Positions 29,766 to 35,485 of a stretch of DNA of 35,485 nt are shown here, piece after piece. How positions within the stretch are numbered: the stretch's first letter is position 1; each line of letters starts with the position of its first letter. Source of the DNA: a bacterium. Its GTDB lineage: Bacteria; Auribacterota; JABMQX01. The DNA lies in NCBI GenBank assembly GCA_030691545.1, contig JAUYEE010000316.1:1-35485 (forward strand). Reading direction: 5' to 3'. The notes beneath the pieces are model-generated. The model was given only the letters and a program-made list of their open reading frames with translations. It was not told the DNA's origin and searched no databases. A program made the translations under genes and the position numbers.

Positions 29766-32489
29766 TCAGAACACCGCCTCCAGCGTGCTGCCAGCCTTGA
29801 TTTCAATCGGTGACGAGAACGTTACGACGATTTTGCCCTGCGCGATTTCGCTGGTCAGTTCTACGGGCTTACCATCGAGCCTTGCGGTTACGCCGCGAGC
29901 GGCTTTTCCGTAGGAGGCGAGGGAAAGGGTTTTCAATGTTTGTTCGCCCCAGAGAACCTCCAGCGTCGCGTGATGCTGCCTGCCCATCTGTCGCTGGGTG
30001 AAGGTCCCCCACGCGGAGCCCGTCGAGAAAAACGATCGGAATTGGCCCGGCGTGATTCGCGGGGCGAAACCTAAGTGCTTCGTCACGCCGTCATATTCCT
30101 GCCCTGAGAGCGCCAGAAGCACCGACCACGAAGCCATCGCCCGAGCATAGTGATGTCCGCACTCGACCTCGTTCCATGGATTACGCCGCAGACCGTCATA
30201 TCTATCCCGCACGCCCTTGACGACCGAAAGCCCTTCTTCAAGCCAGCCCTCGTAAATCAAATGACCGGCAACGTGATATTCGATTCCCGTCCACACTTCG
30301 TCGCTGTACACGAAAGGCAGGGCCGGTCGCTTTCCCTTCGGCCACGAGCACAACAGCAGCCCCGCCTCATCATTAAGGGCGTACACTCTCTGCACGTTAT
30401 CGTGCTCGCCGATGGGTCGCCGCCAGTTGTATTCGAAAATCGAGCGCACGGTCTTCTTCGTGCGCTCCGGGTCAAAAAGGTGACCCAACCCGACGACGTA
30501 TGCCGCCCATTGCCCAAGAAGCTGATCCGAGAGACACCCTTCGCCGTATTGATACTTCGGCACAACGTCGCCGTCGCTCAGCGCCGGCGCATTTCCGCCG
30601 GGGGATTCCTCGCACTCGCACGTAGCCGGCTCCGGCGACCTGAGATGCTCCGGAACCGTGATTCCCGGCATCACCTGGACCTTCTGGATGTAATACTCGC
30701 CATTCCACAGCTCCTCATCCATCTTCTTGCGCCCGCTCTCAAAGACGGCGCGATATTCCTTCGCTTTTTCCTCCTCGCCGAGCGCGCGCGCCATCTCCTC
30801 AGCCGCACGGAGCGCGGCGAGATACAGCGCCCCCATCATCGTATTCGGCCCGTAGAACTCGATGTCATACGTGTTGTGCTGCTCGCCCTCCATAACGCCA
30901 TCTTTGTTCGGGTCCCAGCCGTTTTCCTTCGTCCACGCATACTCAAGAGCGCGCTTCACGTTCAGCCAGATCGAACGAAGCCATTCCGTGTCGCCCGAAA
31001 ACTTCCATTCGCGATAAGCCCGCACGACGCATCCCATTTGTCCATCCCCCGCTGGCTTGAATCCCCAGAGATAATCGCCGAGCGGAATCAGCGTCCGAAA
31101 CGCCATGCTGCCGTCCGGCCGGGTGTTGTGATTGAAATCGGTTTCTCGCGCGCTGCGCTCAAGAGAAGGAAACAGATGAGCAACAGACTGCGCATAGTCC
31201 CACACGTGCGTGCAGTTCATCGGGCAGCACCCCGTGTCGTCCCCCGTGCCTTCAAATCCAAAGAACGAGCCATCTGCCAACAGCATACACGTATTGGTGC
31301 GAACAATCGAAGCCTGGCTGGAGACGGCATCGAGCACGTAACCCGGAAGGCTGCTTTCGAAAAACGCGCGATGCCAGGCTTTGGTCTCCTTTTCCAGCCG
31401 CTCGAGGTTCCGCACGGTGTACGAAGCAACGTCCCACGCGTCCTTGAACTGCTTGGCGACGAAATTCTCCATCACCTTCCCACGGACCTGTTCTTCGCTG
31501 TTCCAGTAGTTCTCCCGTTTCGGAAAATGCCATGTAAGAAAGAAGGGGAAGGTCACGGAGGCCTTCGGGGCAATCGTCGTGTGGAGCACCAGGTCGCCCA
31601 CATCGCTTCTCCGGTCCGGTGACGGCTCGGCGTCGACAACGGGCCTCACCCTCCCGTCGTCCGCGAAATCATCCCAGAACAAATGCGCATGGTCCCACCA
31701 ACCTCCGCGATACCAGCGCGTCTGCACATCCATATCCTTCCGGGTCGTCGCCAATGCCATTGTCCCGTAGCGGACGTCCTCCGGCTTCACTTTGTTCGAC
31801 GAGAAACGAAGTCCCCAGAAATCCTTCTCCTCGACATACTCATTGACATTCTGCCCGAGTATGCCCCCGAAATCTCTGCCGTCCGTCCCGACAGGGTTAA
31901 GAATGGCGCCCGCGACAGATACGCCCACTGGCTTATTGCTCGGGTTTCGGACCGTCCATTCGAAAATGCCGACGGGAATCGAACTGTCCCGCACGTTCAG
32001 CGGGATAAAAGGATTCCATGCGCGGAGGCTCACATGGACAGGGAGCGACTCGTCTTTGAACTCGATCCACGCGAACGGATACTCCCCTCGAAACACCGCC
32101 TCCGTAAGGCGGCTTACACCCGTGAGCTGGCTTTGCGGCGTCCCGAATCCCCCGAGATATGGAGGCATCAGCTCCCGCTCTAAGATTCGAGCAACCGCTT
32201 TCCCATTCTCCGGTTTCGCCCAGATGGCGAAAAAGCTGAACGGCAAATCCTTCCCCTTCCCCGGACGATTGAAAATCTCCCAGTCCTTCAGGTCGCCTCG
32301 TCCGCCGAGTGAGACGGTGCCCGTGCCAATGCCGCCGATGGGGAAGCCAATATCGGTGAGGGAGGCGCCCGAGTAAGTCCGCACTTCCGATCCTGGGAAA
32401 AGCTCCCCCCGCTTGTACGGCTTCACCGCAGGGAAAACCTGAGCGGCAAAGGCAAAGACAAAAACGATGACCGCAGCTCTACTAAGCAT
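29766..32489 (-). CDS. GH116 family glycoside hydrolase (GBA2-like beta-glucosidase)
   Basis: A 907-aa secreted enzyme. The Sec signal is MLSRAAVIVFVFAFAAQVFPA. The N-terminal beta domain begins at about 40 (LTDIGFPIGGIGTGTVSLGGRGDLKDWEI, the classical GBA2_N start). The (alpha/alpha)6 catalytic domain is about 430-830: CTHVWDYAQSVAHLFPSLERS, GVMEGEQHNTYDIEF with the probable nucleophile E534, and GCLSDQLLGQW with the probable acid/base D655. GGGAGA precedes the ATG at 32489; an ATG at 32504 is five codons earlier. GH116 enzymes hydrolyse beta-glucosides or glucosylceramide-like compounds. It is 59 bp downstream of the bimodular isomerase/hydrolase gene and likely co-transcribed with it. Confidence 0.93.
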   Translation of the reverse strand: MLSRAAVIVFVFAFAAQVFPAVKPYKRGELFPGSEVRTYSGASLTDIGFPIGGIGTGTVSLGGRGDLKDWEIFNRPGKGKDLPFSFFAIWAKPENGKAVARILERELMPPYLGGFGTPQSQLTGVSRLTEAVFRGEYPFAWIEFKDESLPVHVSLRAWNPFIPLNVRDSSIPVGIFEWTVRNPSNKPVGVSVAGAILNPVGTDGRDFGGILGQNVNEYVEEKDFWGLRFSSNKVKPEDVRYGTMALATTRKDMDVQTRWYRGGWWDHAHLFWDDFADDGRVRPVVDAEPSPDRRSDVGDLVLHTTIAPKASVTFPFFLTWHFPKRENYWNSEEQVRGKVMENFVAKQFKDAWDVASYTVRNLERLEKETKAWHRAFFESSLPGYVLDAVSSQASIVRTNTCMLLADGSFFGFEGTGDDTGCCPMNCTHVWDYAQSVAHLFPSLERSARETDFNHNTRPDGSMAFRTLIPLGDYLWGFKPAGDGQMGCVVRAYREWKFSGDTEWLRSIWLNVKRALEYAWTKENGWDPNKDGVMEGEQHNTYDIEFYGPNTMMGALYLAALRAAEEMARALGEEEKAKEYRAVFESGRKKMDEELWNGEYYIQKVQVMPGITVPEHLRSPEPATCECEESPGGNAPALSDGDVVPKYQYGEGCLSDQLLGQWAAYVVGLGHLFDPERTKKTVRSIFEYNWRRPIGEHDNVQRVYALNDEAGLLLCSWPKGKRPALPFVYSDEVWTGIEYHVAGHLIYEGWLEEGLSVVKGVRDRYDGLRRNPWNEVECGHHYARAMASWSVLLALSGQEYDGVTKHLGFAPRITPGQFRSFFSTGSAWGTFTQRQMGRQHHATLEVLWGEQTLKTLSLASYGKAARGVTARLDGKPVELTSEIAQGKIVVTFSSPIEIKAGSTLEAVF

Positions 32490-32548
32490 GTTTGTTTCTC
32501 CCATTCTTTCGTACGGTTGTAAGTGTCAGCCATCCTTGCTCCCACACG

Positions 32549-34723
32549 TCACGGGCCCTCGTTTCCTGTGGGCCCCGCATGCCTCGACTCGATCGCTTCG
32601 TTCACCTCCGTCATTCTTTTTACAAGAACACGCCACGGGTCGTCTTCACCGTTCACAATTCCATAGTTGGAGTTCTCTCCGTCGAAGCGCCCGGAAGCCG
32701 GCTGGTCGGTGTACTGAAACCAATGATACCCCAGCACAACCGGAATGTCCGCGAGAGCCTCGACGTACCGCTGAAACCCATCCGCCCGGTCTCTCTGGGT
32801 CGCCACCGGCTGGCTTGCCCCCCTCGTGTTCGGCAAGCCCGAATCCATCGCCTTAAACGAGAACTCCGTGAGCATCACCGGGCGACCGGTCATCCGATGA
32901 ATCCGCTCGATAACCTCTTTCGGAGGCACAGAACCGTAGTTATTAAACGAAATCACATCCACATGGGCGGCATACCCCTCAAGAACCTCCTCCGGCGCGT
33001 ACCCCGCGAACCGACAGCCTAAATTCAGGTGGTTCGGGTCCGCAAGGCGAATCGCGCGGTTACACACCGAAAAATATCTCTCAGCGACAACACGCAGAAA
33101 ATCCTTCGCATCCGCCTGAAATGCCACCGTCTTCTCGAAAGCCTGCCGAAGCTCCAGCAGAGCCGCTCGGTCTTTCGCCGAAACCTGCCACGCCTCCGAT
33201 ACTTTCTCCGCGCTCCCGTACCTCTCAAGCAGGAAGTCAATTAGGGCGCCCTTGCCCGGGGCATCGGCAGGCAGCGAAAGGAAGCCCTCCATGAGCGTCT
33301 CTCTCGAACGCCAGTCGGCGCCCCACCGAAGCTCGTTGTCCGTAAAGTATCCAATGAGAAACGGGTCAGAACTTCTTTGTGAGCAAGCGGTTCTGGCGCG
33401 GGCAAGAACGAGTTCCTCGAACCTCCGCGAAAAAACGTCCGGGAAGGAGCCTTTGACCCAGTCCGCTCCGGCAGACCCCGCAAGGTCCAGGTTCACGGTG
33501 TAGGGAATACTCCGCGAAAACGTCTCCCGGCTCGACCACGCCCCGATTGTGTTGAAGCCCCATTCCCGCAGTCGCTTCACGGTTGCTTCCACCCATTTTT
33601 CGGCGGTCGCGTATTTTCCCTCGGCCGCACGGCCATAGGGCGAATACCCGAGTTTTGGGGCAATATCCCCCTTAAAGGTTACATGGTTGATGCCTTTCGA
33701 GAGGAAAACATTTCCGATGGGGTCAATTAGCCACCAGCGTCCCGAAATCTCCTGCGGGAAGAAGAAGCCGCTCGGCGCGCGCCGGATTTTCGCCCACCCG
33801 CCAAACGAATCGCGCGGCAAACTCGATTCTGGAAACAATATTTCTTCGATGTACTCGCGGCTACGCACTTCATTTTCGAGGAGAGTTTTGGTCCGCGGCG
33901 TCTTGTCCTCGTAGGCGAGCTCGAGAATCAAGAGGCCGTTGAACCCAGCCTGCTTGAGCGCTCGCGCTGCCGCCCTGTAGTCAATATCGTTCCCTTCGCC
34001 AAGCCACTCTGTCCAGATACCGTCGTTGCCGTTCCTGAGGTGTACGCTTTCGATTCGACCCGCGGCAACGCGAATCAGCTCGAACGGGTCCTGCCCCGCT
34101 TTTTTCGCCCAGTGGAGGTCGAGACAAAAACCGACCAGCTTCGGATCGGTCAGGGAAACCATTGCCCGAAATTCTCTCGCGCCGTTCGCCATCTCCGGGG
34201 TGTGATTGTGCAACACGAGGCGCATCCCGCGACTCTGAAGCTCTTTCCCCAGCCGATTGACATTCTCCGCCTGAAGACGCAGCACCTCTTCGGACTTGTT
34301 CTCATCCTCGGCACAGTTGAAGTTGACGACGAGACCCGGAAAGTCCTTCGCCCGCTCCGCCCACTCTAAGACCGTCGCAATTGTCTTCTCAGCCGCATCA
34401 GCCTGATGCAGATTCCCGCCGTGATAAACCGAAGCGAGAACCAGCCCATTCCGCCACAGAAGCTCCCGAAACCGCAGCGCCTGTTCGTCTGTTGCGAAAG
34501 CATTGAGCCATCCCTCGATGGCGCCAAACCCTGCCTTCCTCGCCTCGGCGAGAGTCTGCGGCAGTTGCTCATCCGGATTCTTCCCCTGCCTTGACCACTC
34601 GACATTCCAGCCGTAAATCTGCGTCGCGACCCTTAGTCCTGTTGGCACGCCCGAACAGAGACACGACCCAGCCAAGGCCACCACAAGTCCAAGCGAGCAT
34701 ACAACCAAGGTACTCCTTCTCAT
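32549..34723 (-). CDS. Bimodular protein: sugar isomerase-like barrel fused to a clan-A glycoside hydrolase
   Basis: A 724-aa exported protein. The signal is MRRSTLVVCSLGLVVALAGSC, possibly a lipoprotein (LAGSC, C21). Residues about 30-295 are an AP_endonuc_2/xylose-isomerase-like barrel: LVLHNHTPEM, VGFCLDLHWAKKAG, IESVHLRNGND and LLILELAYED keep likely metal ligands. Residues about 305-715 resemble agarase-like or GH42/GH50-type hydrolases: GRWWLIDPIGNVFLSKGINHV, GYFTDNELRW with acid/base E464, and VMLTEFSFKA with nucleophile E620. CTGGAGGTT precedes the ATG at 34723; upstream open frame is rejected. The exact GH family is not certain. Heads the minus-strand unit with GH116 and the HEPN-like gene. 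Confidence 0.9.
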   Translation of the reverse strand: MRRSTLVVCSLGLVVALAGSCLCSGVPTGLRVATQIYGWNVEWSRQGKNPDEQLPQTLAEARKAGFGAIEGWLNAFATDEQALRFRELLWRNGLVLASVYHGGNLHQADAAEKTIATVLEWAERAKDFPGLVVNFNCAEDENKSEEVLRLQAENVNRLGKELQSRGMRLVLHNHTPEMANGAREFRAMVSLTDPKLVGFCLDLHWAKKAGQDPFELIRVAAGRIESVHLRNGNDGIWTEWLGEGNDIDYRAAARALKQAGFNGLLILELAYEDKTPRTKTLLENEVRSREYIEEILFPESSLPRDSFGGWAKIRRAPSGFFFPQEISGRWWLIDPIGNVFLSKGINHVTFKGDIAPKLGYSPYGRAAEGKYATAEKWVEATVKRLREWGFNTIGAWSSRETFSRSIPYTVNLDLAGSAGADWVKGSFPDVFSRRFEELVLARARTACSQRSSDPFLIGYFTDNELRWGADWRSRETLMEGFLSLPADAPGKGALIDFLLERYGSAEKVSEAWQVSAKDRAALLELRQAFEKTVAFQADAKDFLRVVAERYFSVCNRAIRLADPNHLNLGCRFAGYAPEEVLEGYAAHVDVISFNNYGSVPPKEVIERIHRMTGRPVMLTEFSFKAMDSGLPNTRGASQPVATQRDRADGFQRYVEALADIPVVLGYHWFQYTDQPASGRFDGENSNYGIVNGEDDPWRVLVKRMTEVNEAIESRHAGPTGNEGP

Positions 34724-35115
34724 CGCTCTGTAACCTCCAGAAGCCATCGTGTGCGCCCAGCTTTCCGCATTCCCGGGGGAAAGCCGCGTTGCCAACAGCA
34801 GGCGTGTCGGCGAGCCCGCTGCGCTGACAGTAACGCCAACGCGCTCTTCCCGCCCTTTGCCCGAATTTAACAGGTAGGGCTGCAACGAATCAAGGATGAT
34901 GTCTTCCCAACAGAATAACCTTCGAGCGCGCCAACGCGAGAAACGCAACATCGAGCCATGTGGTCGCTGGGCAAAAACTTGACAGCGCGCACACCATCTG
35001 TCAGCATGACCAGCGTCGTGCGTCCCCCATCGCTTCCGAGACCGCGACAGAGATTCAGACCGATGCGATGGGTGAGAATTAGCGCGACTAATCAACCGCA
35101 AGAAGGGAAAAGGAA
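34724..35115. other. Divergent intergenic region with palindromes
   Basis: 392 bp without a gene. A 7-bp inverted repeat GCTTTCC (34760-34766) / GGAAAGC (34778-34784) lies in the leader of the minus-strand gene. On the plus strand TTGACA (34979-34984), 17 bp, CAGCAT (35002-35007) is a possible promoter of the ThuA-like gene. It contains the inverted repeat TGACAG (34980-34985) / CTGTCA (34998-35003), a candidate operator. Confidence 0.4.
34865..34893 (-). promoter_or_regulatory. Putative promoter of the isomerase/glycoside hydrolase unit
   Basis: Minus strand TTGATT (34888-34893, 4/6), 17-bp spacer, TTAAAT (34865-34870, 4/6), about 140 nt upstream of the ATG at 34723. Confidence 0.35.
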
Positions 35116-35485
35116 ATGAAAAAAGTGAAGATATGCCTGGCGCTTCTTGTGCTTGTCTTTGTTGCTCAACAACCGGCCGCGGCGCAAGACAAAATCCTGA
35201 TCGTCCACGATGAACTCCCCCAGATGAAATTCCTCGCGGAGCTTCTCCACGAAAGATGCGCATACGATGTGGAAATCAAGACGCAGAACGAAATGCCTGC
35301 CGAGCTTTCCAGCTACCGATCCGTCATCGTCTTCATTCACGGGAAAATGTTCGAGGAGCCGGAAAAAGCCTTCATCGCTTACACCAAGGCCGGCGGCAGA
35401 CTGATCGTTCTCCATCATTCCATCTCGAGTGGAAAACGAAGCAACAAATTCTGGTTTGATTTTCTCGGCATCAAGCTGCCGGAAG
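35116..35485 (+). CDS. ThuA-like secreted protein (3' end cut by window)
   Basis: The frame is open from the ATG at 35116 to the window end (123 codons plus one base). AAAAGGAA precedes the ATG. The Sec signal is MKKVKICLALLVLVFVAQQPAAAQ. The rest, KILIVHDELPQMKFLAELL, YRSVIVFIHGKMFEEPEKAFIAYTKAGGRLIVLHHSI and KFWFDFLGI, matches the first half of a ThuA-like domain, including the GGRLIVLHHSI strand shared with the other two ThuA-like proteins in the window. It is divergent from the glycoside hydrolase unit. The C-terminal part is unknown, so a fusion such as DUF1080 cannot be excluded. Confidence 0.8.
   Translation, partial: MKKVKICLALLVLVFVAQQPAAAQDKILIVHDELPQMKFLAELLHERCAYDVEIKTQNEMPAELSSYRSVIVFIHGKMFEEPEKAFIAYTKAGGRLIVLHHSISSGKRSNKFWFDFLGIKLPE

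Noticed and set aside
30150..31622. Long plus-strand open frame of 490 codons opposite the GH116 gene
   Set aside because: It lies entirely antisense to a clear GH116 enzyme with catalytic motifs; its translation is Arg/His/Pro-rich with no domain. It is a by-product of third-position GC bias.
34724..35263. N-terminal extension of the isomerase/glycoside hydrolase gene to 35263
   Set aside because: It overlaps the divergent ThuA-like gene and intergenic DNA; the ATG at 34723 has a ribosome-binding site and starts a signal peptide.

Overview
This looks like a chromosomal segment from an uncultured Gram-negative bacterium of the PVC type or a neighbouring phylum (Planctomycetes, Lentisphaerae, Hydrogenedentes or Sumerlaeota-like). 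The evidence is its GC-rich coding DNA, the many exported (Tat or Sec) sugar oxidoreductases and isomerases, the ThuA, DUF1080, FG-GAP/ASPIC and PIG-L families, and a DUF362/DUF6599 pair. Most starts have clear Shine-Dalgarno sequences. The phylum is an inference; there is no rRNA or other marker here. I saw no tRNA, rRNA, CRISPR array, insertion sequence or transposase.

Layout. 34-186 (-): small Cys-rich peptide. 386-4789 (+): tightly coupled MacAB-TolC-type efflux operon (outer-membrane factor, membrane-fusion protein, ATPase, permease). 4836-6649 (-): coupled pair of a DUF6599-like lipoprotein and a Tat-exported DUF362 protein. 6842-10098 (-): iron operon dtxR-feoA-feoB, with a palindrome overlapping its promoter. 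10473-12101 (+): a full-length prolyl-tRNA synthetase-like protein whose aminoacylation motifs are eroded while its editing and anticodon-binding domains are kept. 12223-14073 (-): membrane-anchored FG-GAP/UnbV protein.

14384-22116: exported sugar-modification genes: a hydroxypyruvate-isomerase-like protein, a Gfo/Idh/MocA oxidoreductase, a second sugar isomerase, a ThuA-DUF1080 fusion behind a LacI-type operator, and another ThuA-like protein. A frameshifted SIR2-like gene lies among them. 22253-24759 (-): tandem duplicated aldo/keto reductases followed by a HicBA toxin-antitoxin pair. 25017-28531 (+): TrmO/TsaA-domain protein with an N-terminal hydrophobic signal, penicillin-acylase-family Ntn hydrolase, PIG-L deacetylase. 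28814-34723 (-): a bimodular isomerase/glycoside hydrolase, a GH116 beta-glucosidase, and an AT-rich gene with a HEPN-like motif. 35116-end (+): a truncated third ThuA-like gene.

How they may work together (inference): GH116 and the bimodular hydrolase release sugars or glycosides in the periplasm. Gfo/Idh dehydrogenases, DUF1080 proteins and xylose-isomerase-like TIM barrels are known together from 3-keto-glycoside oxidation-elimination routes. The aldo/keto reductases could reduce keto intermediates in the cytoplasm. The SIR2-like, HEPN-like and HicBA genes are accessory (defence or toxin-type) insertions among these genes. The most unusual gene is the catalytically degenerate ProRS-like protein.
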